A stretch of 47,665 nt of DNA from Propionivibrio sp. (GCA_029975435.1 JARKPC010000034.1:1-47665), one strand, 5' to 3'. Counted from the first letter of the stretch, positions 9,388 through 19,636 are shown. Notes: generated by a model not told the origin, from the sequence alone. Numbers and translations are program-made.

Positions 9388-10050
9388 ATGGTCCGCATGG
9401 AGGAACGTCTTTTTCCGCGCATCCGCGAAATGAAGCTTTTTCCGGCGCTTTTCTGGTCGCTGATGATCCACGCTCTGCTCCTTGGGGTGTCGAAAAATCC
9501 TTCTGCTGGGTATTCGGGCCAAGGTGTGCGTGGCGCTGTCGACGCACGGCTGGTAGCGAATCTGGCAGATACCAGCGTGCTGTTGCAGAAGAAGGGGGGG
9601 CAGCGAGTCAGTGAGCGACGTGAGGATGTCGCTGCGAACCCAAAGTCTCGGACGGACGGAGTGTTTCAAGTTCCAGAGGATTTCCCCGAACCATCAATGG
9701 CGGATAACGAGGTTCTTCACGGCAGCCAGGAAACGGAGGATTTATACTTCACGACCGACTACCTGACGCGCCGTCCGGAAGCTTTGTCGGAAATCGAGTT
9801 GGCCGAAATGCCGTTCGAGCCTTTGGAACGAGGCGGTGTGGTGCTGGCGTTGCGTATCAGTCCCGCGGGGGAAGTGGTGTCCGCATCCATCGTGCGCAGC
9901 AGCATTTCGGCGGATGCCGCACTGCACTTCCGAAGTGCCTTCGAAAAGTTGAAGTTCCGCCCAGGGGAGATCCACGGCAAGGCCGTGGGCGTTCTCATGT
10001 GGGTTGAAGCAGGTTATGCGGATGCTGCCGAGAACGATGAGCCGAGTTAA
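9388..10050 (+). CDS. TonB C-terminal-domain protein, orphan
   Basis: Probable inner-membrane protein of about 220 residues. A single N-terminal membrane segment ([18 protein letters not shown]) contains SLMIH, which fits the Ser-x3-His motif that TonB uses to contact ExbB/ExbD. A variable periplasmic stretch follows, then a TonB-like C-terminal domain ([24 protein letters not shown] ... [18 protein letters not shown]). The start is uncertain: ATGs at 9355, 9388, 9397 and 9430 are in frame and none has a strong ribosome site. No exbB, exbD or receptor gene is nearby. It is divergent from the pilin operon and its TAA overlaps the ispH stop within one TTAA. Confidence 0.72.
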   Translation: MVRMEERLFPRIREMKLFPALFWSLMIHALLLGVSKNPSAGYSGQGVRGAVDARLVANLADTSVLLQKKGGQRVSERREDVAANPKSRTDGVFQVPEDFPEPSMADNEVLHGSQETEDLYFTTDYLTRRPEALSEIELAEMPFEPLERGGVVLALRISPAGEVVSASIVRSSISADAALHFRSAFEKLKFRPGEIHGKAVGVLMWVEAGYADAAENDEPS

Positions 10051-10973
10051 CTGGCTGAAAGCTCTTTCGGTACTTGGAACAGGACATTTTCGACGACACC
10101 CTCGAGAGTGATCACCGATTTTGCGCCCAAATCGCACAGGCGGGTGACGACTTCCTGAACAAGTATCTCGGGGGCTGACGCTCCGGCAGTGACCCCCACT
10201 TTGTTTGCGTTTGCCAGCCATGCGGGCTCGACATCTTCTGAACTGTCGATAAGGTATGACAACACACCGGCATTTGCGGCGACTTCGCGCAGGCGGTTGG
10301 AGTTCGAACTGGTCTTGGAGCCTACGACGAGGACGATGTCGCATCGCTTGACCAACTCCTTCACGGCGTCCTGGCGGTTCTGCGTCGCGTAGCAGATGTC
10401 GTCACGCTTCGGTTCAACGATTTCGGGAAAGCGCTTCTTGAGCGCCGTGACCACTCTTTCGGCGTCGTCGACCGAGAGTGTGGTCTGGGTGACGTAAGAA
10501 AGGTGACTTGGTTTGCTTACGTCCAGTTTTTCGGCGTCCTCCACCGTTTCCACCAGATACATTCCGCCCGCGCTCTGCCCCATCGTTCCTTCGACCTCGG
10601 GGTGTCCCTTGTGGCCGATCATGATGATTTCGCGGCCTTCCTTGCGCATGCGGGCGACCTGGTTGTGTACCTTGGTGACCAGTGGGCAGGTGGCGTCGAA
10701 GACCCGCAGGCCGCGTTGCTCGGCTTCGTCGCGCACGGATTTCGGGACGCCGTGGGCACTGAAGATGACGGTGCCGCCTTCCGGGACGTCGGCCAGTTCA
10801 TCGACAAATATGGCGCCTTTTTCGCGCAGGTTGTCGCAGACGAACTTGTTATGTACCACCTCGTGCCGGACGTAGATCGGGGCGCCGAATTTCTCGATGG
10901 CGCGTTCGACGATGGCGATGGCGCGTTCGACGCCGGCGCAGAAGCCGCGCGGGTTGGCAAGAATGATTTCCAT
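10047..10973 (-). CDS. ispH: 4-hydroxy-3-methylbut-2-enyl diphosphate reductase
   Basis: Last enzyme of the MEP isoprenoid pathway, reducing HMBPP to IPP and DMAPP with a [4Fe-4S] cluster. The 308-residue length is normal. The three cluster cysteines appear in NPRGFCAGV (Cys12), [10 protein letters not shown] and [18 protein letters not shown] and [13 protein letters not shown] carry active-site residues. It is the last gene of the ribF-ileS-lspA-ispH run, 40 bases after lspA, matching the order found in many proteobacteria. Confidence 0.97.
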   Translation of the reverse strand: MEIILANPRGFCAGVERAIAIVERAIEKFGAPIYVRHEVVHNKFVCDNLREKGAIFVDELADVPEGGTVIFSAHGVPKSVRDEAEQRGLRVFDATCPLVTKVHNQVARMRKEGREIIMIGHKGHPEVEGTMGQSAGGMYLVETVEDAEKLDVSKPSHLSYVTQTTLSVDDAERVVTALKKRFPEIVEPKRDDICYATQNRQDAVKELVKRCDIVLVVGSKTSSNSNRLREVAANAGVLSYLIDSSEDVEPAWLANANKVGVTAGASAPEILVQEVVTRLCDLGAKSVITLEGVVENVLFQVPKELSAS

Positions 10974-11013
10974 TGATTCGATTTTCTGGAGTACGGAACA
11001 GCTATTCGACCGC

Positions 11014-11526
11014 TCAGCGGTCCGTCGGTTTCGTGCGCAGCTGATCCCACACCAGCAATACGGCGCCGAGGGTGATCGCCGAGTCGGCCAGGTTGAATGC
11101 CGGCCAGTAATAGCCTGCCGCGTGCCACTGGATGAAGTCGACGACGGCGCCGAAGCGGACGCGGTCGATGACGTTGCCGAGCGCGCCGCCGAGCACCATC
11201 GTGAGTGCCAGCGACAGGCGGAACTCGCTGCTGTGCTTGCGCAGCAGGGCGACGATCCAGGCGGAGACGGCCAGCGATAGGACGGTGAAAAACCAGCGCT
11301 GCCATCCGCCGGCGTCGGACAGGAAACTGAAGGCGGCGCCGGGGTTGAAGGTCAGCACCCAGTTCCAGAACGGGGCGACGTAGCGTGTTTCGCCGGGGCG
11401 AAGCGAGCCCAGGGCGATCCACTTGCCGAGCTGGTCGAGCAGGATGACGATCCCGGCCAGCCACAGCCAGGGCTTGATGTTACGCGCAGGCACGTGGTTC
11501 GCCCTCGCCGTGCAGGTTGCTGACAC
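11014..11526 (-). CDS. lspA: Lipoprotein signal peptidase (signal peptidase II)
   Basis: Aspartyl protease of the inner membrane that removes signal peptides from diacylglyceryl-modified prolipoproteins. Four hydrophobic segments are visible. The two catalytic aspartates lie in [15 protein letters not shown] and [11 protein letters not shown]. The ATG at 11526 makes a 47-base overlap with ileS. An in-frame GTG at 11493, preceded by GAGGGCGA, would shorten the overlap and remove a poor N terminus, so it may be the true start. Location in the ribF-ileS-lspA-ispH operon supports the call. Confidence 0.95.
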   Translation of the reverse strand: MSATCTARANHVPARNIKPWLWLAGIVILLDQLGKWIALGSLRPGETRYVAPFWNWVLTFNPGAAFSFLSDAGGWQRWFFTVLSLAVSAWIVALLRKHSSEFRLSLALTMVLGGALGNVIDRVRFGAVVDFIQWHAAGYYWPAFNLADSAITLGAVLLVWDQLRTKPTDR

Positions 11527-14308
11527 AGCGTCCGCAGATTTCCGGATGCGCCGGGTCGGCGCCGACGTCCTCGCGAACGTGCCAGCAGCGTTCGCACTTG
11601 GCGTGCGTCAGCGGGGCGCATTCGACCTTCTCCTCGGTACTGCGCACGACGGTCGTCTTCGAGCAGATGAAGACGAAGCGCAGGTCATCTGCCAGCGATG
11701 TCAGCAGGTCGAACTTCTCGCCGTCGGCGTACATCGTGACCTCGGCCTGCAGCGACGAACCGATCTGGCCGGCGATGCGCAACTCTTCCAGCGCGCGGGT
11801 GACGTCGGCGCGGTAGCTGCGGATCTTGCTCCACTTGTCGAGCAGCGCGGCTTCGTCGGCGAGGACGGGCAGCGGCTGCCAGGTGTGCAGCATGACCGAA
11901 TCATCGGAGTTGCCGGTGATGGCGTGCCAGACTTCCTCGGCGGTGAAGGAGAGGATCGGCGCCATCAGTTTCACGAACGTCTGTGTAATGTGCCACAGGG
12001 CGCTTTGCGCCGAGCGACGGGCCGCTGATGTGGTTGCGGTGGTGTACAGGCGGTCCTTGAGGATGTCCAGGTAGAAACCGCCGAGGTCTTCCGAACAGAA
12101 GGTTTGCAGCGATTGGACAACGCGGTGGAATTCGTACTTGCCGAAGTCTTCCTCGCACTGGATTTGCATCTGGCGTGTCATGGCCAGAGCGTAGCGGTCG
12201 ATTTCCAGCCATTGATCGAACGGCAGCATGTGCTGCGCCGGGTCGAAATCGGAGGTGTTGGCCAGCAAGAAGCGCAGGGTGTTGCGGATGCGGCGATAGG
12301 CCTCGACGACGCGCTTAAGGATTTCGTCCGAGATCGACAGTTCGCCCGAATAGTCGGTGGCCGCCGTCCATAAACGCAGGATGTCGGCGCCAAGCGTGTC
12401 GGAAACCTTCTGCGGGGCGATCACGTTGCCCTTGGATTTCGACATCTTGAGGCCCTTGCCGTCGACGACGAAGCCGTGCGTCAGCAGCGCCTTGTAAGGG
12501 GCGCGGCCGTCTATGGCGCAGCCGGTGAGCAGCGAGCTCTGGAACCAGCCGCGATGCTGGTCGGAGCCTTCAAGATACAAGTCGGCGGGAAATTCACAAT
12601 CGGTAGCGTGCGAGCCGCGCATGACCGAAAGGTGGGTAACGCCGGAATCGAACCACACGTCGAGCGTATCCCTCATCTTGCGGTACTGGTCGGCTTCTTC
12701 GCCCAGGAGTTCCTTCGCGTCGAGCGAGAACCACGCTTCGATGCCGGCCTTCTCGACGCGCAAGGCGACCTGCTCGATGAGTTCCGGGGTGCGCGGGTGC
12801 AGCGCGCCAGTCTCCTTGTGCAGGAAGAAGGGGATCGGGACGCCCCAGTTGCGCTGGCGCGACACGCACCAGTCCGGGCGGGTCTTCATCATCGATTCAA
12901 GGCGGGCGCGGCCCCAGGCCGGGAAGAACTGCGTTTCGTCGACGGCGCGCTCGGCGATCCAGCGCAGAGTGGCTGGCTCCTCCTTGTCCTTGTGCTCGGT
13001 GTCGCCGAGCATCGCTGCGCGGTGATCCATGCCGATGAACCATTGCGTCGTGGCGCGGAAGATGATCGGCGTCTTGTGCCGCCAGCAGTGCGGGTAGCTG
13101 TGCGAGATTCTTTCCACCTTGAGCAGCCGGCTCTTGACCTCCAGTTCCTGCAACACCAGCGGATTGGCTTCCCAGACGGTCTTGCCGGCCAGCGGCGATA
13201 CGGAGAGGGCGGGGGTATTGGCGAGGAACCTGCCGTCGTCGCCGACCGGGTTGTTGACCGGCAATCCATAAGTCCTGCCGATCTGGTAGTCGTCGGCGCC
13301 ATGTGCCGGAGCTGTGTGCACGAGGCCTGTGCCGGCCTCGAGAGTGACGTGCGTGCCGCAGATGATCGCCACATCGCGGTCCTGAAACGGGTGTTTGAGC
13401 AGCACGTGCTCAAGCGCGGCCCCCTTGGCCGAACCGACGACGTTGCCTTCGAGTCCGTAGCGCTTGAGGCAGCTTTCGGCCAGTTCGCGTACCAGGATCA
13501 GGGCGCCCTTCGGCGTTTCGATCAGGTCGTAGGTGAAGTCGGGGTGGGCGCTGACGGCCTCGTTGGCCGGCAGCGTCCACGGCGTGGTCGTCCAGATCAC
13601 GGCAAAGGCCGGCGCGCGCAGGTGCGTGAGGCCGAATGCCTTGGCCACCTTGTCGGCATGGTTGGGATGGACTTCGAAGGCGTCGTCGATTGCCGGCGAG
13701 GTCTTGTCCTCGTACTCCACCTCGGCCTCGGCCAGCGCGGAGCCACAGTCGAGGCACCAGTTGACCGGCTTGAGGCCCTGATACAGGTAGCCCTTTTCGA
13801 GGATCTTGCCGAGCGCGCGGATCTCGTCGGCTTCGGTCTTGAACGCGAGTGTCAGGTAGGGGTTATCCCATTCGCCAAGCACGCCGAGGCGGATGAAGTC
13901 CTTCTTCTGGCGTTCGACCTGCTCGTTGGCGAAGGCGCGGCACAGTTCGCGCACCTTGTCGCCGGGGATGTGCTTGCCGTGCAGCTTTTCAATCTGGTGC
14001 TCGATCGGTAGCCCGTGGCAGTCCCAACCCGGGATGTAGGGCGCGTCGAAACCGGCCAGCGTTTTCGAGCGGACGATGATGTCCTTGAGGATCTTGTTGA
14101 CCGCATGGCCGATGTGGATGTCGCCGTTGGCGTAGGGCGGTCCGTCGTGCAGGACGAAGCGCGGACGCCCCTTGGAAACCTCGCGGATTTTCTGGTAGAG
14201 CCGTTTCTCTTGCCAGGCCTTCACCCATTGCGGCTCGCGCTTGGCGAGGTCGCCGCGCATCGGGAAGGTCGTATCGGTCAGGTTCAGCGTGTTTTTGTAG
14301 TCGGCCAT
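11480..14308 (-). CDS. ileS: Isoleucyl-tRNA synthetase
   Basis: Class I aminoacyl-tRNA synthetase charging tRNA-Ile, about 942 residues, with an editing domain that clears Val-tRNA. The HIGH signature is in [16 protein letters not shown] near the N terminus, and the KMSKS loop is KMSKSKGN in the second half. A C-terminal zinc-binding region ([10 protein letters not shown] ... ICGRCV) matches the bacterial type. I chose the ATG at 14308 ([10 protein letters not shown] follows); an upstream in-frame GTG at 14317 lies directly after the ribF stop and is less likely. Transcription appears to continue from ribF. Confidence 0.97.
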   Translation of the reverse strand: MADYKNTLNLTDTTFPMRGDLAKREPQWVKAWQEKRLYQKIREVSKGRPRFVLHDGPPYANGDIHIGHAVNKILKDIIVRSKTLAGFDAPYIPGWDCHGLPIEHQIEKLHGKHIPGDKVRELCRAFANEQVERQKKDFIRLGVLGEWDNPYLTLAFKTEADEIRALGKILEKGYLYQGLKPVNWCLDCGSALAEAEVEYEDKTSPAIDDAFEVHPNHADKVAKAFGLTHLRAPAFAVIWTTTPWTLPANEAVSAHPDFTYDLIETPKGALILVRELAESCLKRYGLEGNVVGSAKGAALEHVLLKHPFQDRDVAIICGTHVTLEAGTGLVHTAPAHGADDYQIGRTYGLPVNNPVGDDGRFLANTPALSVSPLAGKTVWEANPLVLQELEVKSRLLKVERISHSYPHCWRHKTPIIFRATTQWFIGMDHRAAMLGDTEHKDKEEPATLRWIAERAVDETQFFPAWGRARLESMMKTRPDWCVSRQRNWGVPIPFFLHKETGALHPRTPELIEQVALRVEKAGIEAWFSLDAKELLGEEADQYRKMRDTLDVWFDSGVTHLSVMRGSHATDCEFPADLYLEGSDQHRGWFQSSLLTGCAIDGRAPYKALLTHGFVVDGKGLKMSKSKGNVIAPQKVSDTLGADILRLWTAATDYSGELSISDEILKRVVEAYRRIRNTLRFLLANTSDFDPAQHMLPFDQWLEIDRYALAMTRQMQIQCEEDFGKYEFHRVVQSLQTFCSEDLGGFYLDILKDRLYTTATTSAARRSAQSALWHITQTFVKLMAPILSFTAEEVWHAITGNSDDSVMLHTWQPLPVLADEAALLDKWSKIRSYRADVTRALEELRIAGQIGSSLQAEVTMYADGEKFDLLTSLADDLRFVFICSKTTVVRSTEEKVECAPLTHAKCERCWHVREDVGADPAHPEICGRCVSNLHGEGEPRACA

Positions 14309-14317
14309 GGCGATCAC

Positions 14318-15241
14318 TCAGTGCGTGAAATACTGTCTTGCGGATTCAAGGTCTTGGGAAATCTGTGACTTCAGCGCGTCGATGTCGGAAAACTTTCTTT
14401 CATCGCGCAATTTGTGCAGAAAGCGCACGGAAAGGTGCGCGCCGTAGATGTCTTTGTCGAAATCAAAGAGGTGAATTTCCAGCAGCGGGTTGATTCCTTG
14501 ATTGACGCTTGGGCGGAAGCCGATGTTGGCGACGCCCCGGTGCGGTCCGTCCGCCAACCCGCGCACCTCGACGGCATACACGCCGATCAGCGGCGGATTG
14601 GCGTGCTTGATGCGGATATTGGCCGTCGGAACCCCCAACTGCCTGCCGAGCTGGCGGCCGCGCACGACGCGGCCATCGATTACGTAGGGGCGGCCCAGGA
14701 ATCGTGCGGCGTCTTCCATGCGGCCGTCGGCGAGCGCTGCACGGACTGCGGAGCTCGAAACGCGCACGCCGTCGGCCGTGATGCTGGGCACGGCCTCGAC
14801 CGCGAAGCCGTGGCGGCTTCCGGCTTCCTGGAGCATTGCGAAGTTGCCGCGTCGTTTGGTCCCGAAGCGAAAATCGTCGCCGACGATGAGATGTTTCACG
14901 CGCAGGCTGCCGACCAGCAGTTTTCCGATGAATTCCTCGGCTTCCAGGTGGGCGAAGCCGGTATTGAAATGACAGACGCAGGTCAGCGCGACGCCTTCCT
15001 CGGCGAGCATCTCGAGTTTCTCCCGCAGCGTGGACAGCCGCGCCGGCGCCGATTCAGGGGCAAAGAATTCGCGGGGGTGCGGCTCAAAGGTCAGGGCCGC
15101 CGGAAGCAGCTGCTGGCTTTCGGCAACCGAGCGCAGCCGTTCCAGCAGGGCGCGATGGCCGAGATGGACGCCATCGAAGTTGCCGATGGTCAACGCCGTG
15201 GCCTGCGGGGCCGAGCGAGAAAAACCGCGATAAACGAGCAT
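14318..15241 (-). CDS. ribF: Bifunctional riboflavin kinase / FAD synthetase
   Basis: Converts riboflavin to FMN and then FAD. The N-terminal nucleotidyltransferase domain carries LTIGNFDGVHLGHRALL with the HxGH-like motif, and the C-terminal flavokinase domain carries GRQLGRQLGVPTANI. I chose the ATG at 15241 (MLVYRGFSRS), giving 307 residues, the usual size. The 53 in-frame residues upstream are Arg/Gln-rich and lie beyond a likely -10 element, so they are probably not translated. It is the first gene of the operon with ileS, lspA and ispH. Confidence 0.95.
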   Translation of the reverse strand: MLVYRGFSRSAPQATALTIGNFDGVHLGHRALLERLRSVAESQQLLPAALTFEPHPREFFAPESAPARLSTLREKLEMLAEEGVALTCVCHFNTGFAHLEAEEFIGKLLVGSLRVKHLIVGDDFRFGTKRRGNFAMLQEAGSRHGFAVEAVPSITADGVRVSSSAVRAALADGRMEDAARFLGRPYVIDGRVVRGRQLGRQLGVPTANIRIKHANPPLIGVYAVEVRGLADGPHRGVANIGFRPSVNQGINPLLEIHLFDFDKDIYGAHLSVRFLHKLRDERKFSDIDALKSQISQDLESARQYFTH

Positions 15242-15280
15242 CAGGGGCGAGGTGTTGCCGGAGAAACGGAAAAGGGTTGA

Positions 15281-15286
15281 ATTATA
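15281..15286 (-). promoter_or_regulatory. Candidate -10 element for ribF operon
   Basis: The minus strand reads TATAAT here, 40 bases upstream of the ribF ATG. No good -35 hexamer is seen at 16-18 bases, so this rests on the -10 match and its position alone. Confidence 0.4.
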
Positions 15287-15416
15287 ACGGCGTTTCAAGG
15301 CCTTGGGCGCCGCAACCTGTTGCCTTTGGCGGCGTCGCAACGCTGGTTCTCCTGCGTCCGCGAGATGCCGGAAGTCGCTTATACTCGGCTGCTTGATCAC
15401 TTTTTCCTGACCGGGG

Positions 15417-17858
15417 ATGAGCCAGAGCCTTTGCTACCACTGCGGTTTGCCGATTCCGCCGGACGTCGCTCTGGCGGTGCGGGTTGGCGGACAGGAACGC
15501 GCGGTGTGCTGCATCGGTTGCCAGGCGGTGGCGCAGGCCATTGTGGCCAACGGTCTGGAGGACTACTACCGCAACCGCGACGCGCTGCCGGATTCGCCGC
15601 GCGAGGCATTGCCGACGGTGCTTGAGGGTCTCGTGTTGTACGACCATGCCGAGTTCCAGAAGGGCTTCGTGCACGCGCTGTCCGAACACGAGCGTGAGGC
15701 GGCGCTGATCGTCGAAGGGATCACCTGCGCGGCGTGCATCTGGCTGATCGAGCATCACGTGGCGAAACAGCCGGGGGTGGCAGGCGTCGAGGTCAATTTC
15801 AGCACACACCGCGCCCGAGTGCGCTGGAACGAGCAGCAGGGCAAGCTCTCGGATATTCTCGCGGCGATCGCCGCCATCGGCTACCGCGCTCATCCCTACG
15901 ATACGGCTCGCAGCGAGGAATTGGCGCGCAAGGAGCGGCGCAGCGCGTTGTGGCGCGTGTTCGTCGCCGGCTTCGGGATGATGCAGGTGATGATGTATGC
16001 CGTGCCAGTGTATCTGGCCGGCGAAGGCGATATGACCGCCGATATCGAGTCGCTGATGCGCTGGGCCAGCCTGGTGCTGACGCTGCCGGTCGTGGGTTAT
16101 TCGGCGGCGCCATTCTTCCGCGGCGCGTGGCGCGACTTCGGGCAGCGCCGCGTGGGCATGGACGTGCCGGTGGCCCTTGGCGTCGGCGCGGCCTTTCTGG
16201 CCAGCGTGTGGGCGACGCTCACGGCGTCCGGCGAGGTTTATTTCGATTCGGTGACGATGTTCGTTTTCTTCCTGCTCGGCGGTCGTTACCTCGAAATGAC
16301 GGCGCGGCAACGGGCAGTGAGCATCACCGAGGCGCTGGCCAAGCTGATGCCGGCGTTCGCCGCACGCGTCGCGGCTTACCCGGCCGACAGGGTGCTCGCG
16401 CAAGTGCCGGCGACCGACCTGCGTCCCGGCGACGTGGTGCTGGTGCGTCCGGGCGAGATCATTCCGGCCGACGGGATTGTCGTCGAGGGGCAAAGTTCCG
16501 CCAACGAGGGACTGCTGACCGGCGAGAGCGCGCCGGTGCCCAAGGTGCCGGGAGCGACGGTGATCGGCGGTGCGGTCAATGTCGACGGTCCGCTCTACGT
16601 GCGCGTCGAGCAGGTGGGCGAAGCGACGCGGCTGGCGGCGATCGTCGGGCTGATGGAGCGCGCGTCGTTGGAGCGGCCGCGCCTCGTGCAACTCGCCGAC
16701 CGCATCGCCGCGCGCTTCATCCAGGCGCTGCTGGGGGTGGCGGCCGCGGTGGCCGTGACTTGGTGGTTGGTCGATCCGGCTCGGGCGCTGTGGATTACCG
16801 TGTCGGTGCTGGTGGTGACCTGCCCGTGCGCGCTGTCGCTGGCCACGCCGGTGGCGCTGACCATCGCCAGCGGAGCGCTGGCGCGCGCCGGCCTGCTGGT
16901 GACACGTAGCCACGCCGTCGAGACGCTGGCGCGGGCGACGCATTTCGTCTTCGACAAGACCGGGACGCTGACCTATGGCCGTCCGGCGCTGCTAGACGTG
17001 CTGCCGCTCGGCAGGCTCGACGGCACGGCGTGTACGGCGCTGGCCGCGGGCGTCGAGCATGCTTCGGAGCATCCCCTTGGCGCGGCGTTGCGCGAGGCGG
17101 CCGGGGCGTCGGCGCAAGCCGTTTCAGGCGCCACCAATACGCCGGGCTGTGGCATGCAGGCCTTGTTCGAGGGCTGCGAGGTTCGCGTCGGGCGGGCCGA
17201 TTGGGTCGGGGAATTGCATCGGCAGGCGTTGCCGGAATCGGCGGGCGCATTGCTCGATGGCGGTGATACGGTGGTGGCGTTGGCCGATGAGACGGGCTGG
17301 CTGGCGCTGTTCCGTTTCGGTGACGGTATCCGTCCGGAGGCGGCGGCAACGGTGAGTGCATTGCGCGCTGCCGGGCTGCGTCTGGCGCTGTTGACCGGGG
17401 ATGCGGCGCCGGTGGCGGCGCGTGTCGCCCAGGCGCTCGGCATTGACGAGGTGCGCGCCGAGGCGACGCCGGAGGCCAAGCACGCCTACGTCGAGTCGCT
17501 GCAGAAGCAGGGGGCGGTAGTGGCGATGGTTGGCGACGGGGTCAACGACGCGCCCGTTCTTGCCCGGGCGCAGGTGTCGGTGGCCATGGGAGGCGGCTCG
17601 CAGCTCGCGCGCACGCAGGCCGATCTGGTGCTGCTCTCGGAGAATCTCGAACAGATTGTCCGCGGCTACCATCTGGCGCGACGCAGCCTGCGCGTGATCC
17701 GGCAGAACCTGGTGTGGTCCTTCGTCTACAATTTCGTGGCCTTGCCGCTGGCGATGCTCGGTTTTGTCACGCCATGGATGGCCGGCATCGGCATGTCCGG
17801 CAGTTCGCTGCTGGTGGTGCTCAATTCGTTGCGCTTGCAGCCCCCGGAGGGGCGATAG
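15417..17858 (+). CDS. ccoI: Copper-transporting P-type ATPase CcoI (FixI-type)
   Basis: P1B-type ATPase of 813 residues, the type that exports copper needed to assemble the CuB centre of cbb3 oxidase. The N terminus has a cysteine-rich segment (CYHCG then CCIGC) typical of CcoI/FixI, followed by an HMA metal-binding domain (EGITCAACIWLIEHH). The CPC membrane motif is TCPCALSLATP, the phosphorylation site DKTGTLT, and the hinge motif MVGDGVNDAPVLA. ccoS follows one base after its stop. Those two genes are separated from ccoNOQP-GH by fnr and ompW, an altered arrangement of the usual ccoGHIS cluster. Confidence 0.95.
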   Translation: MSQSLCYHCGLPIPPDVALAVRVGGQERAVCCIGCQAVAQAIVANGLEDYYRNRDALPDSPREALPTVLEGLVLYDHAEFQKGFVHALSEHEREAALIVEGITCAACIWLIEHHVAKQPGVAGVEVNFSTHRARVRWNEQQGKLSDILAAIAAIGYRAHPYDTARSEELARKERRSALWRVFVAGFGMMQVMMYAVPVYLAGEGDMTADIESLMRWASLVLTLPVVGYSAAPFFRGAWRDFGQRRVGMDVPVALGVGAAFLASVWATLTASGEVYFDSVTMFVFFLLGGRYLEMTARQRAVSITEALAKLMPAFAARVAAYPADRVLAQVPATDLRPGDVVLVRPGEIIPADGIVVEGQSSANEGLLTGESAPVPKVPGATVIGGAVNVDGPLYVRVEQVGEATRLAAIVGLMERASLERPRLVQLADRIAARFIQALLGVAAAVAVTWWLVDPARALWITVSVLVVTCPCALSLATPVALTIASGALARAGLLVTRSHAVETLARATHFVFDKTGTLTYGRPALLDVLPLGRLDGTACTALAAGVEHASEHPLGAALREAAGASAQAVSGATNTPGCGMQALFEGCEVRVGRADWVGELHRQALPESAGALLDGGDTVVALADETGWLALFRFGDGIRPEAAATVSALRAAGLRLALLTGDAAPVAARVAQALGIDEVRAEATPEAKHAYVESLQKQGAVVAMVGDGVNDAPVLARAQVSVAMGGGSQLARTQADLVLLSENLEQIVRGYHLARRSLRVIRQNLVWSFVYNFVALPLAMLGFVTPWMAGIGMSGSSLLVVLNSLRLQPPEGR

Positions 17859-17859
17859 C

Positions 17860-18045
17860 ATGGAGATTCTCTACCTGCTGATCCCTTTGTCGGTAGTCCT
17901 GGTGTTCGCCATCGGCGTCGCTTTCTGGTGGTCGCTGCGCAGCGGCCAGTTCGACGACCTCGAGGGGCCGGGGCATCGTGTCTTGATGGACGATGACAAG
18001 GTGCGGGAAGACGAGCCGCGCGAACCGCCGCGCGGCAAGATGTAG
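17860..18045 (+). CDS. ccoS: cbb3 oxidase maturation protein CcoS
   Basis: Small membrane protein of 61 residues required for cofactor insertion in cbb3 oxidase. MEILYLLIPLSVVLVFAIGVAF forms one membrane helix, followed by WWSLRSGQFDDLEGPGHRVL, which is diagnostic for CcoS, and a short charged tail. The ATG begins one base after the ccoI stop, with CGGAGGGG upstream. The gene ends one base before the convergent fnr stop codon. Confidence 0.95.
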   Translation: MEILYLLIPLSVVLVFAIGVAFWWSLRSGQFDDLEGPGHRVLMDDDKVREDEPREPPRGKM

Positions 18046-18046
18046 G

Positions 18047-18775
18047 TCAATGCCCCTGCGCCACCATTTCCAGGCGCACGATGTCTCCGTCGTAGAAGCG
18101 GCTGCCGGGTTCGCGCCGCACCAGCAGGCGCTCGCGCAGGAAGGACGCAATGATGCGGCTGGCGGTCTCGATGGTGGTGCCCAGCATCAGGCTCAGGTCT
18201 TCGCGGCTGAAGTTGTAGATCCGGTTGCTTTCGCCGTCGCGCAGGTGCAGCAGCAAGCGGGCCATGCGCACGCGTGCCGTCGCCCCCGTGCTGGTCATGT
18301 CCAGCAGCCATTGCTCGGTTTCCCGCAGGGCGGCTTGCCACTTCTGCATCAGGTTCCATTGGAAGCCGGCCTGTTCCAGGCAGACCTGCTGGACTGCGCG
18401 GATCGGTGTACGGCAGGCGTGCACCGTGCCTACGGTCACGGCCGTGTGGGCGTAGCTGCCGGCGAGCAATCCTTCGATGCCGGCAACGTCGCCGGGCTTG
18501 AGAACGCGCACGATGCGCGGTTCGCCGTCCCAGGCCGAGGCAATCAGCTTTACTGCGCCGGTGCGCAATACCCATAGGTGTTCGGCCTTGGTTCCCTGTT
18601 GGTAGAGTGTTTCGTCGGCTGGTATGCCGGTGTTGTCAACGCACACGTGCAGCGTGGCGATGGCGTCCGGCGACAGGCCGGCGAAGAAGGAATTCTCGCG
18701 GCCGTCGCAGGCCAGGCAGTTGGCGTTGCCGCGCCAAGCGGTACAGGTTTTCAGTATTTCTTCTTTGGAATTCAT
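18047..18775 (-). CDS. fnr: Fnr-family oxygen-sensing transcriptional regulator
   Basis: CRP/FNR-family regulator of about 242 residues. With the ATG at 18775, cysteines fall at 11, 20, 23 and 121, a spacing comparable with the four [4Fe-4S] ligands of E. coli FNR (20, 23, 29, 122). The C-terminal helix-turn-helix reads EDLSLMLGTTIETASRII, and its E-x2-SR contacts are those that read TTGAT half-sites. Two perfect boxes of that kind lie upstream of the neighbouring ompW and ccoN. The gene follows ompW by about 68 bases on the same strand, so it may be co-transcribed and autoregulated. An upstream TTG at 18811 also opens the frame but is less likely. Confidence 0.92.
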   Translation of the reverse strand: MNSKEEILKTCTAWRGNANCLACDGRENSFFAGLSPDAIATLHVCVDNTGIPADETLYQQGTKAEHLWVLRTGAVKLIASAWDGEPRIVRVLKPGDVAGIEGLLAGSYAHTAVTVGTVHACRTPIRAVQQVCLEQAGFQWNLMQKWQAALRETEQWLLDMTSTGATARVRMARLLLHLRDGESNRIYNFSREDLSLMLGTTIETASRIIASFLRERLLVRREPGSRFYDGDIVRLEMVAQGH

Positions 18776-18843
18776 TCGTGGGAGTATCCCGGCCGAGCGG
18801 GGCAAGGTCAACCGGACCAGGCGTCCGGCTGACCGTTACAGCG

Positions 18844-19467
18844 TCAGAAGCGATAGCCGATGCCGATGCCCAGCAGCCACGGGTCGAGATCGACACGCCC
18901 GATCTTGGAACCGTTCAGTTTCACGTCGGTGTCAATCTTGACGTACTTGGCGTCGACGTTGATCAACCAGTTCTTGTTGAGCGCAACGTCGAAGCCGATC
19001 TGTCCGGTCCAGCCGAAGCTGTCTTTTTCGACCTCGGCGGCTCCGTCGAGGATGTTGTCTCGATCGTAAAAGCGGGTGTAGTTGACGCCTGCGCCAACAT
19101 AGGGCTTGAAGGCGCCGAGATCGGTGAAGTGGTATTGCAGCAACAGGGATGGCGGCAGCGCCTTGATTGTCCCCTTCTTTGTGCCGCCGACGTCGATGTC
19201 GATCTTCTGCGGGTAGGTCAGCACCAGTTCCGCGGCGATATTCCTGGTGAAGAAATAGGTGATGTCGACTTCGGGAATCCAGCGGTTTTCAGCCTCGACC
19301 TTGGTCGTGCCGCCGAGCGGCAACCCGGAGCTTTGACCGTTGTCCCAATCCAGATACACGGCGCGGCCGCGCACCAGCCAGTTGCCTTCGGATGCCTGCT
19401 GCGCCATGGCTGGCAATGCGACGGAAAGCGCGAGGCCAAGAGCGGCAAGTTTCAACGACTTTTGCAT
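18844..19467 (-). CDS. ompW: OmpW-family outer membrane protein
   Basis: Predicted eight-stranded outer-membrane beta-barrel of 207 residues. A signal peptide (MQKSLKLAALGLALSVALPA, then MAQ) is followed by NWLVRGRAVYLDW, an internal LPPSLLLQYHF and FKPYVGAGVNYTRFY, and an end in GIGIGYRF with a terminal Phe, all typical of OmpW. The ATG at 19467 has GGGAGGAAC just upstream. OmpW proteins form a hydrophobic channel, and in E. coli ompW is FNR-activated; the perfect FNR box upstream here fits that. It may be in one transcript with fnr. Confidence 0.93.
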   Translation of the reverse strand: MQKSLKLAALGLALSVALPAMAQQASEGNWLVRGRAVYLDWDNGQSSGLPLGGTTKVEAENRWIPEVDITYFFTRNIAAELVLTYPQKIDIDVGGTKKGTIKALPPSLLLQYHFTDLGAFKPYVGAGVNYTRFYDRDNILDGAAEVEKDSFGWTGQIGFDVALNKNWLINVDAKYVKIDTDVKLNGSKIGRVDLDPWLLGIGIGYRF

Positions 19468-19540
19468 TGTGTTCCTCCCCTGTTGAGTTAAAAAAACCAC
19501 ACTAATGAGATGGGGATTGTATCATTTTTCGACAGTAAAT

Positions 19541-19554
19541 TTGATATGGATCAA
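19541..19554. promoter_or_regulatory. FNR box, probably for ompW
   Basis: TTGATATGGATCAA matches the FNR consensus TTGAT-N4-ATCAA exactly. Its centre lies about 40 bases upstream of the start expected from the leftward -10 at 19516-19521, the class II activator position. Confidence 0.85.
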
Positions 19555-19636
19555 TTTAAGAATAGGTGTCGGGACCGTTTGTCTCATTAATGCAACGTAT
19601 TTCGTGGATGTGGGTAAAATGTGCGCGCTTGACGTA

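Noticed and set aside
12476-14011. Open frame of 511 codons on the plus strand
   Set aside because: It lies wholly inside ileS on the opposite strand and shows Arg/Val/Gly-rich shadow composition.
15282-16943. Open frame of 553 codons antisense to ccoI
   Set aside because: His/Arg/Gln-rich shadow of a well-identified P-type ATPase; no domain recognised.
19503-19588. Inverted pair TAATGAGA / TCTCATTA around the ompW FNR box
   Set aside because: Eight-base arms 70 bases apart in AT-rich DNA are likely by chance, and no known regulator uses that spacing.
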